This document shows, in pieces, positions 47,889 to 57,659 of a stretch of 64,000 bases of DNA. The stretch lies in the NCBI GenBank assembly GCA_021818505.1, contig JAKADX010000003.1, forward strand, positions 119,705 to 183,704, written 5' to 3'. Position numbers and translations under genes: made by a program. Numbering within the stretch: position 1 is the stretch's first letter; each line of letters opens with the position of its first letter. This DNA is from Pseudomonadota bacterium. GTDB taxonomy: Bacteria > Pseudomonadota > Alphaproteobacteria > Acetobacterales > Acetobacteraceae. The notes under the pieces are model-generated. The model did no database searches, was not told where the DNA came from, and saw only the letters and a program-made list of their open reading frames with translations.

Positions 47889-48431
47889 ATGTCCCAGTCG
47901 GCCCCGATGCCCGAGGGCGCGCAGCAGCAGGTGCCGCCGCTGACGGTCAACCTGCAATATGTCAAGGACCTGTCCTTCGAGGTGCCCGGCGCGCCGATGA
48001 TCTACACCACGCTGCGATCCGCGCCGCGCGTCGATATCAATCTCGACGTGCAGGTGCGCCGGTTGCAGGAAGGGCAGAACGCCTTCGAAGTGACGCTGGC
48101 GATCCGCGCCGAGGCGCGGGAGGCGCAGGGCGGTGGCAACGGCAGCGCCCAGCCGGCCGAGGGCGGGGTGCGCGTGTTCATGGCCGAACTCGCCTACGCC
48201 GGCATCTTCACGCTGACCGGTGTCCCGGAGAACGCGGTCGAGCCCGTGCTGCTGGTGGAGTGCCCGCGCCTGCTGTTCCCCTTTGCCCGCGGAATCCTCG
48301 CCGACGTGACACGTGACGGTGGCTTCCCCCCGGTGATGCTGCAGCCGATCGACTTCGTGGCGCTGTGGCAGAGCCGCCGCGCCCAGGCCGCCGCCCAGGC
48401 CGGCGCCAGCGTCGGCGGCGCGATCGCCTGA
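47889..48431 (+). CDS. secB: Protein-export chaperone SecB
   Basis: 180 residues from MSQSAP. SecB keeps preproteins unfolded and hands them to SecA. QYVKDLSFEVPGAP, YAGIFTLTGVPE, LLVECPRLLFPFARGILADVTRDGGFPP and PIDF are the family hallmarks. It lies in the conserved alphaproteobacterial timA-secB-dnaQ-coaE neighbourhood and converges on dnaQ with 10 bp between stops. Confidence 0.97.
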   Translation: MSQSAPMPEGAQQQVPPLTVNLQYVKDLSFEVPGAPMIYTTLRSAPRVDINLDVQVRRLQEGQNAFEVTLAIRAEAREAQGGGNGSAQPAEGGVRVFMAELAYAGIFTLTGVPENAVEPVLLVECPRLLFPFARGILADVTRDGGFPPVMLQPIDFVALWQSRRAQAAAQAGASVGGAIA

Positions 48432-48441
48432 GCATCGCGAC

Positions 48442-49119
48442 TCATCCGGCCGTCCAGAGCGGATCCTTCAGCCGCACGAGGAAAGCCGCATGGGCCGCGA
48501 GTTCCGCGTCGGTCGGCACGATCCGACGCGGCGTGCGCGGCGCCGCCTCATAGGCGACCGTCGGCAGCCCTGGTCCGGCGGCGCGCGCCAGCGACAGGCC
48601 GCGCTGCCGCCCGCCGGTGAGCTCGACATAAACCTGCGCGAGCAGCCGGCAGTCGAGCAGCGCGTTGTGCGTGGTCCGCTCCGACAGGTCGATCGTGAAG
48701 CGGCGGCACAGCGCGTCCAGGCTGTTCGGCAGACCCGGAAACCGCGCCTTTGCCAGCGCCAGCGTATCGACCATGCGCGCCCGATCCAGGGCCGGACGGC
48801 CGAGCAGCGCGAACTCGGCATCGAGGAAGCCGAAATCGAACGGCGCGTTGTGCGCCACCAGCGGTCCGTCGCCGAAGAACGCCAGCAGCGCGTCAGCGAT
48901 CCCGGCGAAGCGCGGCTTGCCGGCCAGCCGATCGAGCGTGATGCCATGCACACGCACGGCGTCTTCGGGGATGTCGCGGTCGGGATGGATCAGCGCGTGG
49001 AAATGTCGCCCCGTCGGCAGGTCGTTGACCAGTTCCAGCGCCGCCACCTCGATGACGCGATCGCCGTGCAGCGGATCGAGGCCGGTCGTCTCGGTGTCGA
49101 ACAGGACTGAACGGGTCAT
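48442..49119 (-). CDS. dnaQ: DNA polymerase III epsilon subunit (3'-5' exonuclease)
   Basis: 225 residues. The DEDDh exonuclease motifs are present: Asp8 and Glu10 in FDTETTG, the second motif in [17 protein letters not shown], and [14 protein letters not shown] with the catalytic His and Asp. It proofreads replicative synthesis. Its ATG overlaps the coaE stop by 4 bp, so coaE-dnaQ are translated together. Confidence 0.95.
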   Translation of the reverse strand: MTRSVLFDTETTGLDPLHGDRVIEVAALELVNDLPTGRHFHALIHPDRDIPEDAVRVHGITLDRLAGKPRFAGIADALLAFFGDGPLVAHNAPFDFGFLDAEFALLGRPALDRARMVDTLALAKARFPGLPNSLDALCRRFTIDLSERTTHNALLDCRLLAQVYVELTGGRQRGLSLARAAGPGLPTVAYEAAPRTPRRIVPTDAELAAHAAFLVRLKDPLWTAG

Positions 49120-49718
49120 GGCGTCCCGATCCTGGCGATGTAACGCCTGAGCGTGCGCAACGCGTGGCGGCGCGACAGGCCGGTGCGCACCACCAGGTCG
49201 GCGCGCCGGCGCTTCTGCGCGTCCGGCATCTGGCGGGCCAGCACGGCGGCAAGCTGCTCGGCGCTCATCCGCCGGCGCAGCCGCACGCGATGGCGCTGGA
49301 CGTCGGGCGGCGCGCTAACCACCACGACCTGATCAACCCGCGCGCGCCCACCGGACTCGAACAGCAGCGGAATGTCCAGTACTGCCGCGCGCGCGCGGGC
49401 ACGGCGGGCACGGGCGAGGAAGGCCCGCTCGGCCCGGCGTACCATCGGATGCAGGATGGCCTCCAGGCGCGCCAGCGCCGTCGGCTCGCCGAGCACCGCC
49501 GCGCGCAGTGCGGCGCGGTCCAGCCAGAGGCGGCCGTCGCGTTCGACCACGGTGCCGGGAAACGCGCGGCCGATCGCCGGCAGCGCCGCGCCGCCGGGCG
49601 CCTGCAGGTGATGCACGCAGGCGTCGGCATCGAAGACGGGGATACGCGCGCGGCGGAACACGCCGGCAGCCGTCGATTTCCCCATGCCGATCCCGCCAGT
49701 GAGGCCGATGACCTTCAT
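49116..49718 (-). CDS. coaE: Dephospho-CoA kinase
   Basis: 200 residues from MKVIGL. The P loop GGIGMGKST is at residues 8-16; [10 protein letters not shown] and [11 protein letters not shown] are family signatures. It performs the final step of coenzyme A synthesis. It is upstream of dnaQ. In many Alphaproteobacteria aroE and maf come just before it; here the aap transporter operon intervenes. Confidence 0.95.
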   Translation of the reverse strand: MKVIGLTGGIGMGKSTAAGVFRRARIPVFDADACVHHLQAPGGAALPAIGRAFPGTVVERDGRLWLDRAALRAAVLGEPTALARLEAILHPMVRRAERAFLARARRARARAAVLDIPLLFESGGRARVDQVVVVSAPPDVQRHRVRLRRRMSAEQLAAVLARQMPDAQKRRRADLVVRTGLSRRHALRTLRRYIARIGTP

Positions 49719-49762
49719 GGCGCCAGCAAGCACGGCGGACGAAGCCATAGCAAGCGCCGGCG

Positions 49763-50533
49763 TCAATGCCCGCGCAGAATCTGGCTCAGGAACAGCTTCA
49801 GACGATCCGTCTGCGGATTGCCGAACATCTCGGCCGGCGTGCCGCTTTCGACGATCTCGCCGCGATCCATGAACACGACGCGGTCCGCCACCTGCCGCGC
49901 GAAGCCCATCTCGTGCGTCACGCACACCATGGTCATGCCGGTCTCAGCAAGCCCAACCATCGTGTCCAGCACTTCCTTGATCATCTCGGGATCCAGCGCG
50001 GAGGTCGGCTCGTCGAACAGCATGATCTTCGGGCGCATGCACAGCGCGCGCGCGATCGCCACGCGCTGCTGCTGGCCGCCGGAAAGCTGGCCTGGATACT
50101 TGTTCGCCTGTTCGGGGATGCGCACGCGGATCAGGTAGTCCATCGCCAGCGCCTCGGCCTCCGCCTTCGGCATCTTGCGCACCCAGATCGGCGCCAGTGT
50201 GCAGTTCTCCAGGATCGTCAGATGCGGAAACAAGTTGAAATTCTGGAACACCATGCCGACCTCGCGGCGGATCGTGTCCAGGCTGCGCAGGTCGTCGGTC
50301 AGTTCAGTGCCATCGACGACGATGCGGCCTTCCTGATGCGCCTCCAGCCGGTTGATGCAGCGGATCATGGTCGATTTGCCGGAGCCCGACGGACCGCACA
50401 CCACCACCCGCTCGCTGCGCCCGACCGAGAGATTGACATCGCGCAGGACATGAATCGAGCCGTACCACTTGTTGACGTGCTCGAGCAGGATCGCGGGCGG
50501 TTCGTCGGAACTCGGCGGCACGGTGGCGCTCAT
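49763..50533 (-). CDS. aapP: General L-amino-acid ABC transporter ATP-binding protein AapP
   Basis: 256 residues. Walker A is GPSGSGKST (47-55), the signature is LSGGQQQR and Walker B is [12 protein letters not shown]. It belongs to the polar amino-acid transporter group and is last of the aapJQMP operon, 14 bp after aapM. It powers uptake of a broad range of L-amino acids. Confidence 0.94.
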   Translation of the reverse strand: MSATVPPSSDEPPAILLEHVNKWYGSIHVLRDVNLSVGRSERVVVCGPSGSGKSTMIRCINRLEAHQEGRIVVDGTELTDDLRSLDTIRREVGMVFQNFNLFPHLTILENCTLAPIWVRKMPKAEAEALAMDYLIRVRIPEQANKYPGQLSGGQQQRVAIARALCMRPKIMLFDEPTSALDPEMIKEVLDTMVGLAETGMTMVCVTHEMGFARQVADRVVFMDRGEIVESGTPAEMFGNPQTDRLKLFLSQILRGH

Positions 50534-50547
50534 CGCGGCGGCCTCCC

Positions 50548-51690
50548 TCAGCGGTTGCGCGCGCGGCCGAACGTGCGCTCCAGGTTGCGGCTGTATTTCG
50601 ACATGGAAAAGCAGAACGCGAAGTAGATCACCGCGAGCAGGATATAGATCTCAGAGGAGAGTCCCTGCCACGCCGGCTCGGCGATGGCGACCGTGCCCGA
50701 CTTCATCAGATCGAAGATGCCGATGATGAGAACGAGGCTGGTGTCCTTGAAGAAGCCGATGAACGTATTCACCAGCGGCGGGATCACCAGGCGCAGCGCC
50801 TGCGGCAGGATGATGAGCCGTGTCTTCTGCCAGTACGACAGGCCGAGCGCATCGGCCGCCTCACTCTGCCCCTTCGGCAGCGCCTGTAATCCGCCGCGCA
50901 CCACCTCGGCCAGATAGGCGGCGGCAAACAGGATGAAGGCGACCTGCGCCCGCAGCAGCTTGTCGATATCCACACCCTGAGGCAGGAACAGCGGGAACAT
51001 GACGCTCGCCATGAACAGCAGCGTGATCAGAGGCACGCCACGGATCAGTTCGACATAGATCACGCACAGCAGCCGCACCGCTGGCAGCGAGGTCGCGCGA
51101 CGGCCGAGGGCCACCGCGACGGCCAGGGGAAACGCCAGCGCGAGGCCGAAGGTGGCGAGGATCAGCGTGATCGGCAGTCCGCCCCACTGGTTCTGCGGCA
51201 CATACGACAGCCCGAGCACGCCGCCCCACATCAGCACGCCGATCGCCACCAGCGTCGCGATCCACAGCAGCGCCAGCTCACGCCGCCAGAAGCGACGAAC
51301 GCCGGAAACGATGAAGAGCGCGATGAACAGCGCCACCACCAGCGCCGGCCGCCACTGTTCGGCATACGGGTAGAAGCCGAAAAGAATGAAGCGGTATTTC
51401 TCGCCGACCACGGCCCAGCACGCGCCGATGCCCTGCGCCTGGCGGCAGATCGTGGTGTCCGGCCCGTGCGCGCCCGCCGGCACCTGCCAGATCGCGCGGA
51501 TCACCGCCCAGTCGATGAACGACCAGCCGGCGCGCAGAATCAGGTACAGCAGCACGAGCGTCGCCGCACTTGACGCCCAGGAGCCGAAAAGGTTGGCGCG
51601 CAGCCACGCCGCCGGTCCGATTCGTGCGGCCGAAGGACGCTGGCGCGCCGGGGTCGCGCCGGCCGTGGCGGCGGTGGTGCTGCTGCCCAT
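50548..51690 (-). CDS. aapM: General L-amino-acid ABC transporter permease AapM
   Basis: 380 residues with about eight membrane helices. The periplasmic insertion containing [20 protein letters not shown] is typical of AapM. The permease EAA-like loop lies in [20 protein letters not shown], followed by [20 protein letters not shown]. It forms the channel with AapQ. Three bases separate it from aapQ. Confidence 0.94.
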   Translation of the reverse strand: MGSSTTAATAGATPARQRPSAARIGPAAWLRANLFGSWASSAATLVLLYLILRAGWSFIDWAVIRAIWQVPAGAHGPDTTICRQAQGIGACWAVVGEKYRFILFGFYPYAEQWRPALVVALFIALFIVSGVRRFWRRELALLWIATLVAIGVLMWGGVLGLSYVPQNQWGGLPITLILATFGLALAFPLAVAVALGRRATSLPAVRLLCVIYVELIRGVPLITLLFMASVMFPLFLPQGVDIDKLLRAQVAFILFAAAYLAEVVRGGLQALPKGQSEAADALGLSYWQKTRLIILPQALRLVIPPLVNTFIGFFKDTSLVLIIGIFDLMKSGTVAIAEPAWQGLSSEIYILLAVIYFAFCFSMSKYSRNLERTFGRARNR

Positions 51691-51693
51691 CCC

Positions 51694-52905
51694 TCAGCGC
51701 TCCACCAGCGCGATATGCGCGTTGTACCAGTTCATGAACGCACTGATCGACAGGCTGAACACGAGATAGACGACCATGACGAGCGCAATGGACTCGATCG
51801 ACTGGCCGGTCTGGTTCAGCATGGTACCGGTGATCGAAACGATATCCTGATAGCCAATCGCGATGGCAAGCGAGCTGTTCTTGATCAGGTTGAGATACTG
51901 GCTGGTCATCGGCGGCACGATCACGCGCAGCGCCTGCGGCAGCACGACATGGCGCAGCACGAAGCCGCGATGCAGACCGAGCGCCGCCGCCGCCTCCCAC
52001 TGGCCGTGCGGCACCGCCTGGATGCCGGAGCGGACGATCTCGGCGATGTAGCTTGCCGTATAGACCACCAGCCCGAGCGTCAGCGCTGCGTATTCCGGGG
52101 TGATCGTTCCGCCGCCGCGGAAGTTGAAGCCACGCAGCGCCGGGACGTCGAGCGCGAACGGCGCGCCGAGCGCCGCCCACACCGCGACCGGAAACACCGC
52201 GATCAGCAACAGTCCGATGGGCCAGACCGCTGGCCGCGTGCCGCTCATCGCCTGTCGCCGTGCCGCGCGGGCACGCCACAGCAGCGTCAGCACGACGCCG
52301 ACGACCGCGGCAAGCAGCACCCAGATGTGGCTGGGCTGCCACTCCAGCAGCGGAATCTTGATGCCCCGGTTCGAGAGGAACACGCCCGGCAGCGGATGGA
52401 ACGCCTGGCGCGGTCCGGGCAGTGCGTTGAGCAGCGTGTACCAGAACAGCAGCTGCAGCAGCACCGGCACGTCGCGCAGCGTCTCGACGTAGATCGCGGT
52501 CAGGCGAGCGATCAGCCAGTTCCCCGACAGCCGGCCGATGCCGATCAACGTGCCCCAGATCGTCGCCAGCACCACGCCGACGACGGCCACCTTGAGCGTG
52601 TTGAGCACGCCGATCAGCATGGCCCGCCCGTAGGTATCGACCGAGGGCGTCCAGGACAGCAACGTCTCGCCGATCGGGATCGAGGCCGGCTGGGCAAGGA
52701 AGCCGAAGCCGGTCGCGATGTGCCGGGCGCTGAGGTTGCGGCTGGTGTTGGCCGCCAGATAGCAGACGATCGCGGCCAGCACGCCGAGGATCACCACCTG
52801 CCAGACGATGGTGCGCAGCTTCGGGTCGGACCAGGAGAGCCGCATCCGCCGGCGCGGCGCGCGGCGCGCGCCGGCCAGTCGCGGATCGCCGGCCGCCGCC
52901 GACAT
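51694..52905 (-). CDS. aapQ: General L-amino-acid ABC transporter permease AapQ
   Basis: 403 residues. The start codon overlaps the aapJ stop by one base. The long periplasmic segment (NTSRNLSARHIATGFGFL) and the EAA loop WEAAAALGLHRGFVLRHVVL identify AapQ. The C-terminal helices contain QYLNLIKNSSLAIAIGYQD. It pairs with AapM. Confidence 0.94.
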   Translation of the reverse strand: MSAAAGDPRLAGARRAPRRRMRLSWSDPKLRTIVWQVVILGVLAAIVCYLAANTSRNLSARHIATGFGFLAQPASIPIGETLLSWTPSVDTYGRAMLIGVLNTLKVAVVGVVLATIWGTLIGIGRLSGNWLIARLTAIYVETLRDVPVLLQLLFWYTLLNALPGPRQAFHPLPGVFLSNRGIKIPLLEWQPSHIWVLLAAVVGVVLTLLWRARAARRQAMSGTRPAVWPIGLLLIAVFPVAVWAALGAPFALDVPALRGFNFRGGGTITPEYAALTLGLVVYTASYIAEIVRSGIQAVPHGQWEAAAALGLHRGFVLRHVVLPQALRVIVPPMTSQYLNLIKNSSLAIAIGYQDIVSITGTMLNQTGQSIESIALVMVVYLVFSLSISAFMNWYNAHIALVER

Positions 52906-53936
52906 CAGCGCATCGGCGGCGCGTACATCAGACCGCCCTTGTTCCACAGTGCGTTGATGCCGCGCGGCACGCCCATCGGCGCGATGTCGCGGTCCCACAT
53001 CTCCGCGAAGTTGCCGACCTGCTTGATGACCGTCGCCGCCCATTTCGGATCGATACCGAGCTGCTTGCCGAGATCACCATCCACGCCGAGCAGGCGGCGG
53101 ATGTCGGGGTTGGTCGAGGTCATCATCTGATCGACGTTCTTGCTGTCCACGCCAAGCTCCTCGGCGGTCATCATGGCGAACATGGTCCACCGCACCAGGT
53201 CGAACCACTTGTCGTCGCCCTTGCGCACCGAGGGGCCGAGCGGCTCCTTACTGATGATCTCGGGCAGCAGCGTCAGGTCCTTGGCCTTGTCGCCCTGGAT
53301 GAAGCGGAACGCCGCCAGCGCGGAACTGTCGGTGGAGTATGCGTCACAGCGGCCGGAGAGGAAGGCATTGCGGATTTCCTGCAGGTCCTGGATCTCGATC
53401 GGCGTGAATTTCAGATTGTTGGCGCGGAAATAATCGGCGATCGCCAGCTCGGTGCTGGTACCCGGCTGCACGCAGATGGTCGCGCCATCGAGTTCTTTGG
53501 CGGACTTCACACCGGCCGAGGTCTTCACCAGGAATCCGGTGCCGTCATAGAAATTGATGCCGGCGAATTCCAGGCCGAGACTGGCCTCGCGGCCGAGCGT
53601 CCAGGTGGTCTCGGCGGCCAGAACGTCGATCTCGCCCGACTGCAGGGCGGTGAAGCGGTTCTGCGTGGTCACCGGCACGAACTTCACCTTGCCGGCATCG
53701 CCGAGCGCCGCGGCGGCGATGGCGCGGCAGACATCGGCGTCGATGCCGCGCATCACGCCCTGGCTGTCGGGCAGCGAGAACCCCGCCACGTCGCCCGAGA
53801 CACCGCATTGCAGCGCGCCGCGCTGGCGTGTGGCGTCCAGCGTCGCCGAGCCGCTCCCCTGCGCGTGCGCGGCGACGGTCCAGGCGCCGGTGGCGAGCAG
53901 GACGCTCAACACGATGGCGGGACAGCGGTTGGGCAT
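52905..53936 (-). CDS. aapJ: Amino-acid ABC transporter periplasmic binding protein AapJ
   Basis: 343 residues from MPNRCP, with GGGAGG about ten bases upstream. A signal peptide ends near AAHAQG. The binding-protein fold shows LQCGVSGDVAGFSLPDSQG, GIDADVCRAIAAA and RCDAYSTDSSALA, all characteristic of AapJ. It captures L-amino acids in the periplasm. First gene of the operon, divergent from lutB across 189 bp. Confidence 0.94.
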   Translation of the reverse strand: MPNRCPAIVLSVLLATGAWTVAAHAQGSGSATLDATRQRGALQCGVSGDVAGFSLPDSQGVMRGIDADVCRAIAAAALGDAGKVKFVPVTTQNRFTALQSGEIDVLAAETTWTLGREASLGLEFAGINFYDGTGFLVKTSAGVKSAKELDGATICVQPGTSTELAIADYFRANNLKFTPIEIQDLQEIRNAFLSGRCDAYSTDSSALAAFRFIQGDKAKDLTLLPEIISKEPLGPSVRKGDDKWFDLVRWTMFAMMTAEELGVDSKNVDQMMTSTNPDIRRLLGVDGDLGKQLGIDPKWAATVIKQVGNFAEMWDRDIAPMGVPRGINALWNKGGLMYAPPMR

Positions 53937-54039
53937 GGGTAACCTCCCGGATGCGATTGCGTGACGCAAGCGGCGCGCCAACGGCACATTGCCGGGACAT
54001 TGTCGCCTTGAAAAGCGGCCTCGCCCGGCGGGCGCGGCG

Positions 54040-54064
54040 ATTAAGCGCTGAACGTGCGTTTAAT
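54040..54064. promoter_or_regulatory. Imperfect inverted repeat between aapJ and lutB
   Basis: ATTAAGCGC and GCGTTTAAT (8 of 9 complementary, 7-base spacer) lie 62 bp before the lutB start and 104 bp from the aapJ start. In a GC-rich background this AT-containing dyad could be an operator for either divergent operon. No regulator gene for it was found nearby. Confidence 0.35.
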
Positions 54065-54125
54065 GCCCCGGCCCTGGCGCGGGCCGCGCTGTCGGCTAGA
54101 CTGCGCACCTCTCGCGGAGGCCCCG

Positions 54126-55553
54126 ATGCGCCCGACCAGTCCCGCCTTCAGGCAGAATGCCGCGCGCGCGATGGCCGATGCCGGGCTGCAGAAGGCGCTC
54201 GCCCGCACCCGCCCGCAATTCCCCGCCAAGCGCGCCGCCGCCGTCGCCGCGCTGCCGGAGTTCGAGGAACTGCGCGAGACGGGCAAGCGGATCAAGAACC
54301 ACACGCTCGCGAACCTCGATTTCTATCTGGAGACCTTCGCCGACAACGTCGCACGCGCCGGCGGGCAGGTGCACTGGTGCATCGATGCCGCGGCGGCGCG
54401 CGAGGCCGTGCTGGCGATCTGCCAGCGCGTCGGGGCGCGCACGGCGACCAAGGGCAAGTCCATGGCGAGCGAGGAGATCGCGCTGAACGAGCATCTCGCC
54501 GCCAACGGCGTCACGCCGGTGGAAACCGATCTCGGCGAATACATCCTGCAACTGCGCGGCGAGCCGCCGAGCCACATCATCGCCCCGGCCTTCCACCTCA
54601 ACCGCGAGGACTGGGAGGCGCAATTCCGCAAGAGCCATTCGGAATTGCCCGCCGACCGGGTTTTCCACGAGCGGCGCGACATCCTGACCGAGGCGCGGTC
54701 GCGGCTGCGGCAGAAATTCCTCGCCGCCGACGTGGGCATCACCGGCGCCAATTTCCTGATCGCCGAAACCGGCAGCAGCGTCATCGTCACCAACGAGGGC
54801 AACGGCGACCTGACGCAGACGCTGCCGCGCGTGCACATCGTGCTTGCCAGCATCGAGAAGGTTGTACCGACGATCGAGGATACGATCAGCCTGCTGCGCC
54901 TGCTGGCGCGCTCGGCGACGGGGCAGGAGTTTTCTGTCTATACGACGTTCTCGACCGGCCCGCGCCGCGCCGACGACCCCGACGGGCCGGAGGAATTCCA
55001 TGTCGTGCTCTACGACAACGGCCGCTCGGCGATGGTGGGCACAGAGTTCCAGGACATGCTGCGCTGCATCCGCTGCGCCGCCTGCCTCAATCACTGCCCG
55101 GTCTATGGCACGGTTGGCGGGCACAGCTATGGCTGGGTCTATCCCGGGCCGATGGGCAGCGTGCTGACGCCCGCGCTGATCGGCGTCGATCAGGCCGGGC
55201 ACTTGCCCAACGCCAGCACGTTCTGCAGCAAGTGCGAGAGCGTCTGCCCGATGAAGATCCCGCTGCCCAACATGATGCGCCACTGGCGCGAACGTGCGTT
55301 CGAGCGCCATCTGATGCCCGCCGCGGCACGCCAGGGCCTGGCGTTCTGGGCCTGGTTCGCCCGCCGGCCGCAGGCGTACCGGATCGCGACGCGCGTGGCG
55401 ATGGCGACGCTCGGCCTGCTCGGCCGCAAGGCGGGAAAATTCCGCCGCCTGCCGCTGGCGGGCGGCTGGACCGCGGGTCGGGACCTGCCCGCGCCGGAGG
55501 GCGACACGTTCTTCGCCCGCTACGCCCGCGCGCAGCGCCAGGGCCGCCTGTGA
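54126..55553 (+). CDS. lutB: LutB/LldF iron-sulfur subunit of L-lactate utilisation complex
   Basis: 475 residues from an ATG preceded by GGAGG. The N-terminal LUD domain (LANLDFYLETFADNV, GVGITGANFLIAETGS-like segment) is followed by ferredoxin-type cysteines CIRCAACLNHCP and CSKCESVCP that hold 4Fe-4S clusters. With LutA and LutC it oxidises L-lactate to pyruvate. lutC follows with a 4-bp overlap; no lutA is seen in the window. Confidence 0.92.
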   Translation: MRPTSPAFRQNAARAMADAGLQKALARTRPQFPAKRAAAVAALPEFEELRETGKRIKNHTLANLDFYLETFADNVARAGGQVHWCIDAAAAREAVLAICQRVGARTATKGKSMASEEIALNEHLAANGVTPVETDLGEYILQLRGEPPSHIIAPAFHLNREDWEAQFRKSHSELPADRVFHERRDILTEARSRLRQKFLAADVGITGANFLIAETGSSVIVTNEGNGDLTQTLPRVHIVLASIEKVVPTIEDTISLLRLLARSATGQEFSVYTTFSTGPRRADDPDGPEEFHVVLYDNGRSAMVGTEFQDMLRCIRCAACLNHCPVYGTVGGHSYGWVYPGPMGSVLTPALIGVDQAGHLPNASTFCSKCESVCPMKIPLPNMMRHWRERAFERHLMPAAARQGLAFWAWFARRPQAYRIATRVAMATLGLLGRKAGKFRRLPLAGGWTAGRDLPAPEGDTFFARYARAQRQGRL

Positions 55554-56242
55554 GCCGGGAGGCGATCCTGGGCGCGATCCGCCGCGGGCTGCGGCGCGGG
55601 CCGCTGCCAGAGGATGAAGCGATGGCGCTGCGGGCGCGGCTGGCCGCGCATCCGCGCCACCTGATCCCGGCGCGCTCGCGCCTGCCCCGGCCGCGCCAGG
55701 TCGAACTGTTCCTCGCCAATCTGGAGCGCGAATACGGCACATCCATACGCGTGCCGACGGCGGAAGCGGTGCCGGCGGCGGTCGCCGACTACCTGGCCGC
55801 GCAGAACCTGCCGCCCGCCTTCGTGATGGCTCCGCACCCCGACCTGCGGGGTCTGCCCTGGAGCGAGCGACCGTTGCTGACGTGGCGCGAGGGCCGCGCG
55901 GAAGCCACCGACGCGGTCAGCCTCCAGCACGGCTTCGCCGGCATCGCCGAAACCGGAACGCTGGTGTTACCCGGCGGCCCGCAGCGGCCGACCACGCTCA
56001 ATCTGCTGTGCGAGACCGAGATCGTGGTGCTCCACGCGAGCTGCGTCGTCGGCGCCTATGAGGAGGCGTGGGACCTGCTGCGCACCGAGCAGATGCGCGA
56101 CGGGCTGCCGCCACGCAACATCATGCTCGTCACCGGCCCGTCGCGCTCGGCGGATATCGAGTCGACGCTGGAACTCGGCGCGCACGGGCCGCGGCGGCTG
56201 CATGTCGTGCTGGTGGACGACGACCCGCAGGCGCTCGGCTGA
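55550..56242 (+). CDS. lutC: LutC/YkgG family lactate utilisation protein
   Basis: 230 residues from a GTG that overlaps the lutB stop. The LUD domain is indicated by LQHGFAGIAETGTLVLPGG, LLCETEIVVLHASCVVG and ITGPSRSADIE-like LVTGPSRSADIESTLELGAHGPRRLHVVL. LutC is the third component of the lactate oxidase complex. Translationally coupled to lutB, convergent with the OsmC-like gene. Confidence 0.92.
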   Translation: MSREAILGAIRRGLRRGPLPEDEAMALRARLAAHPRHLIPARSRLPRPRQVELFLANLEREYGTSIRVPTAEAVPAAVADYLAAQNLPPAFVMAPHPDLRGLPWSERPLLTWREGRAEATDAVSLQHGFAGIAETGTLVLPGGPQRPTTLNLLCETEIVVLHASCVVGAYEEAWDLLRTEQMRDGLPPRNIMLVTGPSRSADIESTLELGAHGPRRLHVVLVDDDPQALG

Positions 56243-56268
56243 ACCGGGCCGTCGCCGCAAGGCGCGGC

Positions 56269-56796
56269 TCAGTCCGGCGGCACGATCACCAGCTCATCGG
56301 TCCGGGGAATGCCGCGCAGCGCGCCAAGCACCATGTTGCGCGCGAGCACGCGGGCGTGAATTGTCTCCAGCGCCGGACGCGGCGCGGCTGACCACAGGGT
56401 TGCGCGCAGGTGCAGCGCGAGGAAGCAATGGCGCGCGTCCGCCGGGGCCTCAAGGCTGTCGAGACCCTCGAACTCGCCGCGCGGATCGAACAGCCCCTCC
56501 ACCACCAGCTCCGCCCGCGCGAGCGGCACGCCGGCATGCGCCGCGAGCATCGGGTAGTCGGAGCCGGCACAGGTTGCGGCGGCAACAAATACCTGCTCCC
56601 AGGGGTACACCACGTCAGGCGGATTGCCGCGCAGCCCTTCCGGCCGTTCGAGGACGGGCGGGGCGTAGGGGTCGGCGGCACTGGCGTCGTAGCGATAGCG
56701 GGCGCGATAGGTGTCGCGCAGGGCATCGCCGTGCTGCTTGAGCAGCCGCACGATCGCATCGACCGTGCCCGCGGGTTCGCCGAAGATCACTGGCAT
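56269..56796 (-). CDS. OsmC-like protein lacking the second catalytic cysteine
   Basis: 175 residues from the ATG at 56796, with AGGAGC upstream. The fold is suggested by PWEQVFVAAATCAGSDYPML, with one cysteine at the usual peroxidatic position, and the later LHLRATLW. The second redox cysteine of OsmC/Ohr is replaced by Asn in VLARNMVLGALR. It is therefore unlikely to be a normal organic-hydroperoxide reductase. It is divergent from a TetR gene and shares its operator region, so it is the likely target of that regulator. Confidence 0.62.
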   Translation of the reverse strand: MPVIFGEPAGTVDAIVRLLKQHGDALRDTYRARYRYDASAADPYAPPVLERPEGLRGNPPDVVYPWEQVFVAAATCAGSDYPMLAAHAGVPLARAELVVEGLFDPRGEFEGLDSLEAPADARHCFLALHLRATLWSAAPRPALETIHARVLARNMVLGALRGIPRTDELVIVPPD

Positions 56797-56897
56797 TGCG
56801 GGTTGCTCCTGGATGGGGCGGGGCACGCGGCGCGGCGCGTCGGCGCGCCCTGCATGGACGTGTCTCCTGTTTGCGGCTATCTTCCTTACGCCGTACG

Positions 56898-56941
56898 CTT
56901 ACGCTGTAAGGTGCCCGGTCAGGGTAGGCTTACAGCGTAAG
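56898..56941. promoter_or_regulatory. Paired operator of the TetR/OsmC-like divergent promoter
   Basis: CTTACGCTGTAAG (56898-56910) and CTTACAGCGTAAG (56929-56941) are exact reverse complements, 13 bp each, separated by 18 bp. Each is itself dyad-like (CTTAC-n3-GTAAG). A degenerate third copy, CTTACGCCGTACG, lies at 56885-56897. The block occupies the only divergent promoter region between the OsmC-like gene and tetR, as expected for an autoregulated TetR repressor. Confidence 0.88.
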
Positions 56942-56984
56942 TTGTCAAGGGTCTTCTGCTGGCGTCCGCAGGGAGAGCAAATCG

Positions 56985-57659
56985 GTGCCGCCCAAACCCC
57001 GCCACAGGGCCCTGCCACTGTCGCGCGAGAGGATCGAAACCACGGCGCTCGACCTGATCGAGCGCGCCGGCCTGGCCGCTTTCAGCACGCGCAAGCTGGC
57101 CGCCGAGCTTGGCTGCGAGGCGATGAGCATCTACCACCACTTTCCCAGCCGGGGGCACCTGATGGATGCGCTGCTCGACCGCGTCATCGGCACCATCGCA
57201 CTGCCGTCCGGGTCGCTGCCCTGGCTCGACAGGTTGCGGCTGGCATCCCTCGCGTTCCGCGAGACGGCGCTGCGTCATCCGGAGTTCTTCCGCTTCATGG
57301 GCCTGCACCGGCTGAACACCCCGGCCGGGCTCGGACTCTTGGAGTGGATGCTGCGCGCGTTCCGGGACGGCGGGTTCGACACCGAGATGACGGCACGCCT
57401 GTTTCGCGCGCTGAGCTACTATGTGGTCGGCGCCGCGCTTGATGAGACTTCCGGTTACGCGAGGGGACCGTCGGCGGTGGTGCCGGTCCCCGAGGATACC
57501 GTGCGCCGCGATCATTCCTTGGTCGCCGCGGTCAACCCGTTCTTCAAGGCGGAGCACCACGCGGCGACCTTCGTGCTCGGCCTGGACATGCTGCTGGAGG
57601 GGATCGCCCGCCGCGCGCCGCAACTGCAGCACACGGGACGTCACGGTACCGGGCAATGA
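56985..57659 (+). CDS. TetR/AcrR family transcriptional regulator
   Basis: 224 residues from a GTG with GGGAGAG upstream. The N-terminal helix-turn-helix (about 12-58) reads ERIETTALDLIERAGLAAFS then LAAELGCEAMSIYHHFPSRGHLMDALLD, with the TetR YHHFPSR signature. The C-terminal ligand domain is long and family-typical (HPEFFRFMGLHRLNTPAGL). It probably binds the paired dyads at 56898-56941 and represses itself and the OsmC-like gene. The ligand is unknown. Its stop overlaps the smr gene. Confidence 0.9.
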   Translation: MPPKPRHRALPLSRERIETTALDLIERAGLAAFSTRKLAAELGCEAMSIYHHFPSRGHLMDALLDRVIGTIALPSGSLPWLDRLRLASLAFRETALRHPEFFRFMGLHRLNTPAGLGLLEWMLRAFRDGGFDTEMTARLFRALSYYVVGAALDETSGYARGPSAVVPVPEDTVRRDHSLVAAVNPFFKAEHHAATFVLGLDMLLEGIARRAPQLQHTGRHGTGQ

